DNA of 11,259 bases. It comes from Gammaproteobacteria bacterium. Lineage in GTDB: Bacteria > Pseudomonadota > Gammaproteobacteria > Eutrophobiales > Eutrophobiaceae. Positions 1 through 6,645 of this stretch are shown here, one piece after another. The first letter of the stretch is position 1. Each line of letters starts with the position of its first letter. Below the pieces are notes generated by a model. That model was not told the DNA's origin and searched no databases. It was given only the letters and a program-made list of their open reading frames with translations. The translations under genes were made by a program, and so were the position numbers. The stretch spans positions 1-11,259 of the forward strand of contig JAENIZ010000077.1 of NCBI GenBank assembly GCA_016844485.1. The letters run 5' to 3'.

Positions 1-120
1 CTCGGTCGCTGTTCCCGACGCGACTCTAACTCCTCCTTCCCTGGAGTCGTACCTCCTGCATCTGACCTCCATGGATGGAGGAAATGCAAAAGGATTGTAT
101 GGAACAATCCTTGCCATGCA
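1..120. repeat. Multi-hairpin intergenic repeat, copy A
   Basis: This is a structured repeat lying downstream of dacB. Hairpin 1 pairs GTCGC (5-9) with GCGAC (20-24). It has an inner GT/AC pair (11-12 with 18-19) and a TCCCG loop. A further arm CGACTC/GAGTCG can form around positions 22-50 as an alternative. Hairpin 2 pairs CCTCCAT (66-72) with ATGGAGG (75-81) around GG. Hairpin 3 pairs AGGATTGT (91-98) with ACAATCCT (104-111), enclosed by TGCA (85-88) and TGCA (117-120). Positions 1-28 and 59-120 match copy C at 10331-10358 and 10417-10479. The left limit is cut by the window edge. The short ATG reading frames that cross it (MDGGN...) have no coding support. I do not recognise a named family. 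Confidence 0.8.
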
Positions 121-137
121 GTCGTGGACAGCCATCG

Positions 138-201
138 CATATCCGACCACCAAGGATGGTGGAAGTGCAGATTTTGCAGGAGCAAAAATCTGCCGTGCAC
201 A
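138..201. repeat. Multi-hairpin intergenic repeat, diverged copy B
   Basis: This is a partial, diverged copy of the hairpin 2 and 3 module, about 80 nt after the same module in copy A. CCACCA (147-152) pairs with TGGTGG (157-162) around AGGA. GCAGATTTTGC (167-177) pairs with GCAAAAATCTGC (182-193), with one bulged A and an AGGA loop. The stem sequences differ almost completely from copies A and C, but the order, the spacing, the core GGATGG, and the enclosing TGCA boxes (166-169 and 196-199) are kept. The tail TGCCGTGCACATCAT is shared with copy C. The copy reaches the dacB stop codon (204-202), so a dacB transcript would carry it at its 3' end. Confidence 0.7.
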
Positions 202-1662
202 TCATTGTTCATACACCCATTTCAATATCTCGTCCTGTATTAATGTCCCGGCATAATTCTGTATGCCGGGATAATTATGCAGAGAGACAACGATATAGTG
301 GTTGTCATTACGGCTGTGAACATAACCGGCCATTGTTCTGACGTCATTGATTAATCCGGTTTTAATCCGGATTTTTCCGGCCGGAATATCACCATTGAGC
401 CGTTTACGCATGGTGCCGTCTTTCCCGGCAATAGGAAATGAAGCAAGAAATTCCGGTTGATAGGGGCTCATATAGGCATGTTCCAGCAGTTGACCCAGCG
501 TGCGTGCGGTAATCCGGGTATCGCGCGAAAGACCGGAGCCATTATCAATAATGAGATGAGATGTATTAATGCTGATCTTGCGCAGCCAGTCTTCAATGGC
601 CAGACTTCCCAATTGCTTGGTGCCCTGGGAATCATTCATTTCATGACCAATCGTTAATAATAATTGTCTCGCCATGACATTATTACTGAATTTGTTGATA
701 TAAGTGATAATCTCACTCAGTGGTTTTGATCGTTCGACATAAAACGGCCTTGCTCCATTCGATATCAAACCTTTTCTGACGGTCCCTGACAGGGTCCCAC
801 CCATATCTTCCCACAATGATTTGAATACGCCGTAAACGTATTGATCATTCGGGATCACTGCGCGCGTCAATGTTTGCTCACCGCAGGAGGCGGGATAATT
901 ACCGCTGAATTCAGTAATTATTTGTGTGCCCTGTGCAGTGACGTTCATACCGACCAGACTGTGCCGGCTGTTGCAGGTTCCTGTTGTTAAATGCACGTTA
1001 TTGCGGATTTGCAGGTTGTCCGCGGGCGGATCGGCATAAATCAAAACTTTGTCATTCTGGGGGATGAATACAAACTGATGCACAAGGAAATTGATCAGCG
1101 CCGCGTCAGGAAGTGCGTTATAGGCATGATACGGTTTATTATCAAAATCACCGGCCGAACTTGTTTCCTCTGCAAACAGACTGTCATCAATAACCAGATC
1201 TCCATCGATATGTTTCAATCCTCTTGCCTGCAGGTTATATAAAATGTGCCAGAAGATTTCTTCAACAAGCAATGGATCTCCACCACCTTGCAGGATTAAA
1301 TTTCCATTTAACCGGTCATTTTCAAGTTTACCGTCCAGATAGAAACGTGTTTCCCAGGTATAGAATGGTCCAAGCAGTTCCAGTCCCGCAAAGGTTATCA
1401 GCAATTTTATTACGGAGGCGGGATTACGCGCGGTATCGGCATTTAATTCCAGCAACGGCTGCGCTGAATCAAGGTCCTTGATATACAGACTGATGGAATC
1501 AAGTGGCAATTTGTATCGCGCAAAAACATTCCTGATATCTTGCGGTACCTGGGTTTCAATCTCGAGACCATTCGCACCGGAGATCGTAAAAAATAAACTT
1601 GCACTCAGTACTAGTGTTAAAAAGGATCGTCTTCTCTTATTCATTCTTGTTTGCGGTACCAT
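202..1662 (-). CDS. dacB: D-alanyl-D-alanine carboxypeptidase/endopeptidase, PBP4 family (DacB)
   Basis: A low-molecular-mass penicillin-binding protein of peptidase family S13. This family removes the terminal D-Ala from murein stem peptides and cleaves D-Ala-mDAP cross-links in the periplasm. The 486 residues match the family size (E. coli PBP4 is 477). An N-terminal signal peptide (basic MNKRRR, hydrophobic core to about residue 31) directs export. The three active-site motifs are present: SVIK at 83-86 (nucleophile Ser83), SNN at 326-328 and KTG at 434-436, with NGSGLSR around 374-380. Two cysteines (230 and 260) lie in the insert domain. Start: ATG at 1662 opens the frame. An internal ATG at 1644 (MNKRRR) would give a more typical signal peptide, and neither has a clear Shine-Dalgarno. 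It lies 63 nt after the sirtuin gene and is the last gene of the minus-strand run. Its stop touches repeat copy B. The identification is firm. Confidence 0.95.
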   Translation of the reverse strand: MVPQTRMNKRRRSFLTLVLSASLFFTISGANGLEIETQVPQDIRNVFARYKLPLDSISLYIKDLDSAQPLLELNADTARNPASVIKLLITFAGLELLGPFYTWETRFYLDGKLENDRLNGNLILQGGGDPLLVEEIFWHILYNLQARGLKHIDGDLVIDDSLFAEETSSAGDFDNKPYHAYNALPDAALINFLVHQFVFIPQNDKVLIYADPPADNLQIRNNVHLTTGTCNSRHSLVGMNVTAQGTQIITEFSGNYPASCGEQTLTRAVIPNDQYVYGVFKSLWEDMGGTLSGTVRKGLISNGARPFYVERSKPLSEIITYINKFSNNVMARQLLLTIGHEMNDSQGTKQLGSLAIEDWLRKISINTSHLIIDNGSGLSRDTRITARTLGQLLEHAYMSPYQPEFLASFPIAGKDGTMRKRLNGDIPAGKIRIKTGLINDVRTMAGYVHSRNDNHYIVVSLHNYPGIQNYAGTLIQDEILKWVYEQ

Positions 1663-1679
1663 TGTTTTTTAACAATTAT

Positions 1680-1699
1680 TGTACTTTTTATAAAGTACA
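1680..1699. other. Perfect 8-bp hairpin between the sirtuin gene and dacB
   Basis: TGTACTTT (1680-1687) and AAAGTACA (1692-1699) are perfectly complementary around a 4-nt loop. On the transcribed (minus) strand the hairpin is followed by ATAATTGTTAAAAAAC rather than a U tract, so it is not a classic intrinsic terminator. It sits 18 nt before the dacB start at 1662. It could be a processing or partial termination site after the sirtuin gene, or a dyad operator for dacB. The function is inferred; only the symmetry is seen. Confidence 0.5.
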
Positions 1700-1725
1700 C
1701 CCCGGTATTCCAGTCAGATAAACGG

Positions 1726-2532
1726 TTAATTTTTCATAAACGCCAGCATTCTGGCAAGTCCTTCTGAACTGGTCATCTTCAGGAAATCACCATCCGGGCT
1801 GTTCAGTGCCATATCGGTGAATGGATTTTCCTCAGTATTGATATCAATTATCGTCTTTCTGTTCCGGTACACGATAGAGGCAATAAGGTTGGGCAGGGTG
1901 GTCGAGCCGGAGGTGCCCGTGATGATCAGTAAATCGGTTTTTTCAGCTACTCGCACCGAGCTTTCATATTTGAAGTAGTGTTCGTCATAGCACTCATCAA
2001 ACCACAGGACATGCGGCCGTGTCCTTGCACTGCAATCCAGGCAGGACAATAATTCCTTATCTTTCTTTGACAGGTCCTGGTTTTTTTCTCTGGGCAGAAG
2101 TCCGGTGGGCAGAGGATAGAGCTTTCCCCGGCATTCGTTACCGCAACGCATGAAAAATACATTGCCATGGATCTGCAACGTCCTTTCAGGACTGCTTCCC
2201 GCGCGCAGGTGCAGATTGTCAACATTCTGGGTAATCAGTGTGAACCGGTCTCCCAGTTGCTTTTCCATCCCGGCCAGGGCGAAATGTCCGGCATTGGGTT
2301 CTGCATGACGGCAGACACTCAGCCGGTACAGATACCACTTCCAGACCTCATCCGGTTGTTGGCGGAACATTGCATACGTCGCCATCTCCTGCGGCTGGTA
2401 ATTGGTTGAACCGATAGTCCAGTAACCTTCCGGCCCGCGGAAGGTGGGAATACCGCTTTCGGCGGAGATACCGGCGCCCGTCAATACGCTGATATGTTTT
2501 GCAGGATCAGAAAAGATTTCCTGAATTTTCAA
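1726..2532 (-). CDS. Sir2-family NAD-dependent protein deacylase (class III-like sirtuin)
   Basis: This enzyme removes acyl groups from lysines using NAD, giving O-acyl-ADP-ribose and nicotinamide. The NAD-binding GAGISAESGIPTFRG motif, the TQNVDNLH motif and the catalytic His in IHGNVF are all present. Zinc is probably held by RCGNEC and later LSCLDC. In the helix after the NAD loop the sequence is VWKWYLYR. Its Y-x-x-R spacing matches the Tyr/Arg pair that reads acidic acyl groups in SIRT5 and E. coli CobB, so desuccinylase or demalonylase activity is plausible (inference). Start: the motif-bearing part begins near a TTG at 2532 whose bases overlap the TGA of the upstream gene (TTGA), giving 268 residues. 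GTG at 2613 or ATG at 2604 would add an unconserved extension inside the DUF2269 gene. No start has a good Shine-Dalgarno, so translational coupling is likely. Confidence 0.9.
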   Translation of the reverse strand: MKIQEIFSDPAKHISVLTGAGISAESGIPTFRGPEGYWTIGSTNYQPQEMATYAMFRQQPDEVWKWYLYRLSVCRHAEPNAGHFALAGMEKQLGDRFTLITQNVDNLHLRAGSSPERTLQIHGNVFFMRCGNECRGKLYPLPTGLLPREKNQDLSKKDKELLSCLDCSARTRPHVLWFDECYDEHYFKYESSVRVAEKTDLLIITGTSGSTTLPNLIASIVYRNRKTIIDINTEENPFTDMALNSPDGDFLKMTSSEGLARMLAFMKN

Positions 2533-3002
2533 ACCGGTTTGAAGACCATGAAATAAACGGCAAGCAGTGGCAGGAGAGTGGCAATTGTCCCGAAGATATT
2601 CCATAGATTGCACAGCGCCCAGTAGCCGTCGGGTATGGTCGTTTGAGATGAAAATTGCTGTGCCATTCTTTCCTGTTTAATCTGTATCGGGATCAGGATG
2701 GCAATCCAGATCATGCCTGAAATGGTAAATAAACCTAATCCCCACGCCATCCATTTAATACCCAGATAGTCCATATCATGCAGGACGGCATTGAGTATTC
2801 CGCTGATAAGGATCAGTACGATACCACCCGCAGTGAAGACATAGTCTGTCAGTGTGACCTGCCGCTGCGCAAATGCAATGATCTTCGGATCACGCGTTCT
2901 ATCCGCCATGAATTTCCACCAGCCGGTGACAATAATATTACCCATGAACAGGATGACCCCGACAATATGCAACAGCTTGAGCCACAGATAAGTGTCATTC
3001 AT
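2529..3002 (-). CDS. DUF2269 family integral membrane protein
   Basis: A small inner-membrane protein of unknown function with about four hydrophobic helices. The N-terminal pattern (WLKLLHIVGVILFMGNIIVTGWWKF) and the following RDPKIIAFAQRQV stretch are typical of DUF2269. Histidine in the first helix (KLLHIVG) is the usual conserved residue. ATG at 3002 gives 157 residues. A TTG at 3014 would add four residues but lies inside the heptad repeat array, so I prefer 3002. The 3' end overlaps the possible TTG start of the sirtuin gene by 3 nt. The 5' leader consists of the heptad array, and no Shine-Dalgarno is visible before the start. Confidence 0.8.
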   Translation of the reverse strand: MNDTYLWLKLLHIVGVILFMGNIIVTGWWKFMADRTRDPKIIAFAQRQVTLTDYVFTAGGIVLILISGILNAVLHDMDYLGIKWMAWGLGLFTISGMIWIAILIPIQIKQERMAQQFSSQTTIPDGYWALCNLWNIFGTIATLLPLLAVYFMVFKPV

Positions 3003-3009
3003 AATAATA

Positions 3010-3093
3010 TTCAACGTTTAATGTTCAACGTTCGATGTTAAACCTAAAACCTAAAACCTTGAACCTTGCACCTTGAACCTTGAACCTTGAACC
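3010..3093. repeat. Degenerate heptad (7-nt) tandem array, 12 units
   Basis: Twelve consecutive 7-nt units run without any indel: TTCAACG, TTTAATG, TTCAACG, TTCGATG, TTAAACC, TAAAACC (twice), TTGAACC, TTGCACC, TTGAACC (three times). Two sub-families share the frame, a CG-ending left part and a CC-ending right part. The array fills the gap between the HEXXH membrane protein gene (stop at 3121) and the DUF2269 gene (start 3002), so it would form the leader of the latter or the spacer between them in a shared transcript. A period of 7 is not a coding period, and the unit edges are AT-rich. The function is unknown. Confidence 0.85.
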
Positions 3094-3120
3094 TTTCACA
3101 TGGTACCAGCCACTATTACC

Positions 3121-3879
3121 TCAGAACATGTTTTTAAACTGTCTGTGCAAAATGTAACCACCCCAGATAAAGGCGATGATCATCAGTATTGTCCCTGTCA
3201 TATCAGCTATGCTTGCATAGTCATGGCATTTTTCCAGACGGTTAAGCTCGCCCAGGATATTATTCCAGTCATGATTGCCGGGTGCGTCGGCGCCGGTGCG
3301 TCCGCCGAGCAAAACAAGTTTTTGTTCCAGTGCATCATCGATATAGGGCGCGCAGTCCATAAAACTTTGTCCCAGCCACCACAGGCCAATCGAGGCCGCG
3401 AAGTTATCATGGTTCTTGAACATAAACGCCAGAATGACCACAAGCGGCATTAACAATTGGCCCAGCGTGCCGCCGAGGATCATTATGAACCAGCCGAAGG
3501 GCCGGAAGATAATATGTCCCGCCTCGTGGAAAACAAGGTTGATGTTATGCATGAAGGATTTGCCGATCTCAAACGGATCTACCGCGAAATCCATCATGAT
3601 GAAATACCAGCCCCAGACGAGAAAACCTGTATATAGAATGGCGCGGCTGTAGAAAAACACCGGTTCGGTTTTAGGTTCTACATAAAGCAGGTTGTCCACA
3701 AGAAAACGAAAGAAACCAGGATCATCTGCTGCCGTTTCAGTTGTGGCCGTAACTTCCTGTACTGCAAATTGCTGCTTCATCCATTTGGAAAATATGAGGC
3801 AGCAGGCAGGGCAAATGCCGGGGTCGCCGGTATCCGTCGCTTGACGCCGGTACTGGCATTTAGGGCAGATGTCATACAT
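3121..3879 (-). CDS. Membrane protein with N-terminal zinc ribbon and HEXXH motif (M50-like)
   Basis: 252 residues from the ATG at 3879. Residues 5-8 (CPKC) and 23-26 (CPAC) form a zinc ribbon. Hydrophobic segments lie near 78-98, 112-155, 162-178 and 224-245. HEAGH at 118-122 lies at the start of a membrane segment and is followed by GGTLGQLLMP, which resembles intramembrane zinc metalloproteases of family M50. Later conserved-looking blocks are LWWLGQSFMD (167-175) and HDWNNILG (203-210). I recall HEAGH/GGTLxQLLxP/HDWNYLLG proteins as an uncharacterised family, so peptidase activity is only an inference. An ATG-less extension to 3909 overlaps the upstream gene and lacks family features. The start lies 4 nt after the stop of the DUF2007 gene, which also carries a zinc ribbon, so the two are probably co-translated. 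Confidence 0.75.
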   Translation of the reverse strand: MYDICPKCQYRRQATDTGDPGICPACCLIFSKWMKQQFAVQEVTATTETAADDPGFFRFLVDNLLYVEPKTEPVFFYSRAILYTGFLVWGWYFIMMDFAVDPFEIGKSFMHNINLVFHEAGHIIFRPFGWFIMILGGTLGQLLMPLVVILAFMFKNHDNFAASIGLWWLGQSFMDCAPYIDDALEQKLVLLGGRTGADAPGNHDWNNILGELNRLEKCHDYASIADMTGTILMIIAFIWGGYILHRQFKNMF

Positions 3880-3883
3880 GATG

Positions 3884-4198
3884 TTATTTATTTGGCCTGT
3901 CAGTACCACACAGCCAACATGTGCTGAATTGTCCTTCTATCGTTTCACCACACACGCATGTCCACCAGCTATCAGTTGGTTGATCGTCTGTCATCATCGC
4001 GTTGACGATTTCCGTGGCGGCTTCATGGTCCGCATCATTAATTATCCAAACTTCCGGCCAGCATTCAATCGGCGGAAGTTCGCCCATGCCACTGGACAGG
4101 TTCTGGTTTTTGATCAGGCAGGCGATACCACTGTTCTCAAGCAGGCTTTTAACGTGACCTGCCATGATGGGATTTTCAGAACTGTAGATTTTTTCCAT
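3884..4198 (-). CDS. DUF2007-type protein with C-terminal zinc ribbon
   Basis: 104 residues from ATG 4198. The opening MEKIYSSENPIMAGHVKSLLENSGI is the standard start of the DUF2007 (putative signal-transducing, PII-like fold) domain, with the downstream PEVWIINDADHEAATEIV strand-helix unit. The C-terminal tail carries C81-x-C83 and C94-x-x-C97, a rubredoxin-like zinc ribbon. A TTG at 4261 would add 21 residues that overlap the preceding gene and do not look like DUF2007, so I reject it. No good Shine-Dalgarno is visible. It is followed 4 nt later by the HEXXH membrane protein, which has its own zinc ribbon. The domain call is fairly sure and the cellular role is unknown. Confidence 0.75.
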   Translation of the reverse strand: MEKIYSSENPIMAGHVKSLLENSGIACLIKNQNLSSGMGELPPIECWPEVWIINDADHEAATEIVNAMMTDDQPTDSWWTCVCGETIEGQFSTCWLCGTDRPNK

Positions 4199-4247
4199 GG
4201 ATTGTATTATCAACCGGGTGGCGTATTGCGAGTAACACGGAGAAAGA

Positions 4248-4601
4248 TTAATTACTGACAATATACAACATCGTGAAAAGGCAGAAACTCAAGGCGATAA
4301 TTGCAACTGCAGAAATAACATTTAATTGCCGCGTAGATCTTTTCAATGAATCGGCAAGCAGTTCGTTCTGTTTTGCCAGTTCTTCAATCAGTTTTATCTG
4401 TTCCAGATCAGATTCATTATGCGCATCAAGCCGTGTGTGAATATGACCGATCTCTTTTTTCAGGCCATCCAGTGTGGCCGGGATATTATCGTTTTTATTT
4501 TCAGACTCCCCTCTATTCTTGATTATTTTGAATAATTTGGCCGCGCCCTGGATAATCAAAGGCGCAGTGTTGAGGATGGTGTTTAATGTGCCCAGACCCA
4601 T
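4248..4601 (-). CDS. Hypothetical coiled-coil protein with C-terminal membrane anchor
   Basis: 117 residues, family not recognised. A mildly hydrophobic amphipathic segment (5-27, LNTILNTAPLIIQGAAKLF) is followed by a polar linker. Then comes a charged helix with coiled-coil character (about 44-92), and a single strong transmembrane segment (93-114) at the extreme C terminus, giving a tail-anchored layout. Start: GTG at 4619 opens the frame and overlaps the aldolase stop. However, AGGA at 4613-4610 lies 8 nt before the ATG at 4601, so 4601 is preferred. It follows the aldolase gene closely (11 nt from stop to start) and probably shares its transcript. No enzyme motif is visible. Confidence 0.65.
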   Translation of the reverse strand: MGLGTLNTILNTAPLIIQGAAKLFKIIKNRGESENKNDNIPATLDGLKKEIGHIHTRLDAHNESDLEQIKLIEELAKQNELLADSLKRSTRQLNVISAVAIIALSFCLFTMLYIVSN

Positions 4602-4611
4602 TGCAGATTTC

Positions 4612-5370
4612 CTAGCCACGGCATTCCGCCAGTATCTCTTCCGCAGATTTAATCACAAACAGGGTGTCTACACCCGCAGTGATTAATGTGAAGCCCTTTT
4701 TAATATAGGGTTTAACGGCATCTGCACTGACGCCGAAGATACCGAGTCTGACGCCTGCTTTCTTGCAAATACTTGTTACCTTGCCGATAGCTTCAATGAC
4801 TTCCGGATCAGTCACTTTTCCAATCCTGCACAGACTCGCTGACAGATCGTAGGGGCCGATGAAAATGGCATCGATGCCGTTAACCTTCACAATCGCCCCG
4901 ATATTTTCTATCGCCTGCTTGCTTTCTGCCTGCAGGATGACAGCCGTTTGACGGTTTGCATTTTTAATTGTGTCCTCGAATGAAAGGCCGTATTTATGCG
5001 CGCGGCCGATCCCCACACCACGGGAACCTTCAGGTGAATATTTGCAATATTGCACGATCTGTCTTGCCTGCTCCGCGGTATGGACTTGCGGTACGATGAT
5101 TCCAGCAGCGCCTGTATCAAGCGCCTTCTTGATCCAGATCTCATCGCCCGCAGGCACGCGGATGACACACGGACATTGACCTGCGGCCTGTAACATGGAC
5201 TGGGCCTGTTGTGGGTTGTATGCACCGTGTTCGGCGTCGATAAACAGCCAGTCAAACCCGGCTTCAGCCAGGATCTCGGTTATTTCAGGCGAGTTGAGAC
5301 TGACCAGGGTACCGATGAGTAATTCACCGCTGCGCAATCTGTCTGCAAATGATTTATTGCCTTGTTTCAT
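4612..5370 (-). CDS. HpcH/HpaI-family class II aldolase (2-keto-3-deoxy acid aldolase type)
   Basis: A metal-dependent aldolase that splits 2-keto-3-deoxy acids into pyruvate plus an aldehyde or semialdehyde. Family members act on 4-hydroxy-2-oxoheptanedioate, 2-keto-3-deoxy-L-rhamnonate or 5-keto-4-deoxyglucarate, and the substrate cannot be read from sequence. The 252 residues fit the family. The catalytic and metal residues are in place: His48 (DAEHG), Arg71 (VIRVP), Glu149 (QAE) and Asp175 (GPYDLS). The SPEGSRGVG loop is at 112-120. The ATG at 5370 has the best ribosome binding site in the window, GAGGAG five nt upstream. This and the short gap to DUF423 suggest it may be translated strongly. 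A reductase gene of the 3-hydroxyisobutyrate dehydrogenase family lies 1.3 kb upstream in the same direction, reminiscent of the garL/garR pair. Confidence 0.9.
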   Translation of the reverse strand: MKQGNKSFADRLRSGELLIGTLVSLNSPEITEILAEAGFDWLFIDAEHGAYNPQQAQSMLQAAGQCPCVIRVPAGDEIWIKKALDTGAAGIIVPQVHTAEQARQIVQYCKYSPEGSRGVGIGRAHKYGLSFEDTIKNANRQTAVILQAESKQAIENIGAIVKVNGIDAIFIGPYDLSASLCRIGKVTDPEVIEAIGKVTSICKKAGVRLGIFGVSADAVKPYIKKGFTLITAGVDTLFVIKSAEEILAECRG

Positions 5371-5416
5371 CCTGTCTCCTCATTTAACCGTTACAGGTTA
5401 TCTTTTTATGAACGGC

Positions 5417-5794
5417 TTAAGTCTTGATTATGCCAGTAACCAGGGCTGACCACGCGAGGATAAATGCCATGCCTCCAAAGGGTGTGATTGCACCGAGCCA
5501 GCGCAAGTTTGTGATGCTTAATACATAAAGGCTTCCTGAAAAAAGCAATATCCCCGCAAACATCAACCAGCCCGACCATTTGAACCAGACAGAAGCGGGG
5601 AGATTAAGCGCAATCAAACCGACAGCGATAAGACCGAGTGCATGATAGAAATGATATTGCACACCGGTCTGGAAGATCCCCAACATGTCTTCTGTGAGCC
5701 GCGATCTCAACCCGTGTGTTCCGAAGGCGCCGAGAATTACGGCAAGCAGTGCATTCAGGCTGCCAAGCAGGAGAAATATTTTTGATAATTGCAA
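5417..5794 (-). CDS. DUF423 family membrane protein (YgdD-like)
   Basis: 125 residues with four hydrophobic helices. It begins with the DUF423 signature LNALLAVILGAFGTHGLRSRL, followed by FQTGVQYHFYHALGLI and GSLYVLSITNLRWLGAITPFGG. E. coli YgdD is the known relative; the function is undefined. The start appears to be TTG at 5794. AGGA at 5805-5802 (inside and just after the upstream stop) lies 7 nt before it, no ATG occurs at the N terminus, and the family normally begins within a few residues of this point. It follows the broken methyltransferase gene by 9 nt and precedes the aldolase by 46 nt. Confidence 0.88.
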   Translation of the reverse strand: MQLSKIFLLLGSLNALLAVILGAFGTHGLRSRLTEDMLGIFQTGVQYHFYHALGLIAVGLIALNLPASVWFKWSGWLMFAGILLFSGSLYVLSITNLRWLGAITPFGGMAFILAWSALVTGIIKT

Positions 5795-5803
5795 TTGCGG
5801 TTC

Positions 5804-6633
5804 CTATTCAGGTTTGGTGAATTTGAGCGTCATGCGATCGCTTTCACCAATGGCCGCATATTTTCCCTTGTCCTCATCGCCCAGGCGGTAAGTGGGTGGC
5901 AGGGTCCACACTCCTTTCGGATGATCCCTGGTATCTTTTGGATTGGCATTGATTTCAGAGCTGGCAATAAACCTGAAACCGGATCCTTCCGCCAGTTCGA
6001 TCAGATAGGTCTCCGGCACATAGCCGTTTTTCGCGCTTTCCAATGCATCACTTCCCGGGCCGGCCCGGTGTTGTTCGACACCGAGAATTCCACCGGGCCG
6101 CAACACACGATAAAAGGCCTGGTAAATTTCATCTGCAACACCATCCTTGATCCAGTTATGCGTATTACGAAATGTCACCACCATATCCATTGAATTATCC
6201 GCAATAGAGGCGAGATAGCGGTCAGCGTCACAATAACCTTGTCATACACCTCCGGATTGGTATCAAGCTTCCTGACGTAATCTTTGTGTCTGGTTGAAAA
6301 ATACTCCACCGGGTGATCAGCGCCAAAACTCGCGACGGTGAGTTGTCCATTATCTTTGAGTACAGGCGCCAGTATCTCGGTATACCAGCCTTCGCCGGGT
6401 AATATCTCGAGTACATGCATGGCCGGTTGCAGGCCGAAAAACAGCAATGTATCTATCGGATGCCGGTAAATGTCACGCTCGATATTCTTCTGTTCGCGAT
6501 GCTGGCCTGCGATTGCCTTGTCGAGCAGTACGGCAACATCTTCCGCAGAACTGAATGATGGAATAAAGAATGACAATAATACTATGCAAGATGGGAAAAT
6601 CCTGTTGGTGATATTTATTGAATTCACGCTCAT
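5804..6633 (-). pseudogene. Exported class I SAM-dependent methyltransferase, split by a frameshift
   Basis: Two adjacent frames make one protein. The first (from ATG 6633) has a signal peptide ending near SFSSA (residue 30). It then has HPIDTLLFFGLQPAMHVLEILPGEGWYTEILAP, in which VLEILPGEGW is the SAM-binding motif I of this family. The frame goes wrong after DKVIVT, about 6231-6221, and stops at 6175. The second frame then supplies the rest: DRYLASIADNSMDMVVTFRNTHNW, FYRVLRPGGILGVEQHRA, EINANPKDTRDHPKGVWTLPP and ESDRMTLKF, stopping at 5804. In between, two bases (6225-6224) stand where a whole codon would fit, so one missing base explains it. No slippery run is present, so programmed shifting is unlikely. 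It is either a recent pseudogene or a sequence error. Restored, it would be about 275 residues, and the family acts in the periplasm with unknown substrate. Confidence 0.8.
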
Positions 6634-6645
6634 GTCATGTGCGTA

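Noticed and set aside
58..201. CRISPR-like array in the A/B region
   Set aside because: Only two diverged modules exist, the repeat part is not constant, and no spacer pattern or cas gene is present.
71..341. Overlapping plus-strand reading frames beginning MDGGN or MEEMQ
   Set aside because: They lie on the hairpin repeats and then run antisense through the 3' end of dacB. A similar MDGGN frame at copy C follows the repeat, not a gene.
6221..6240. Programmed ribosomal frameshift in the methyltransferase
   Set aside because: No slippery heptamer, homopolymer run or downstream stimulatory hairpin is visible at the shift point.
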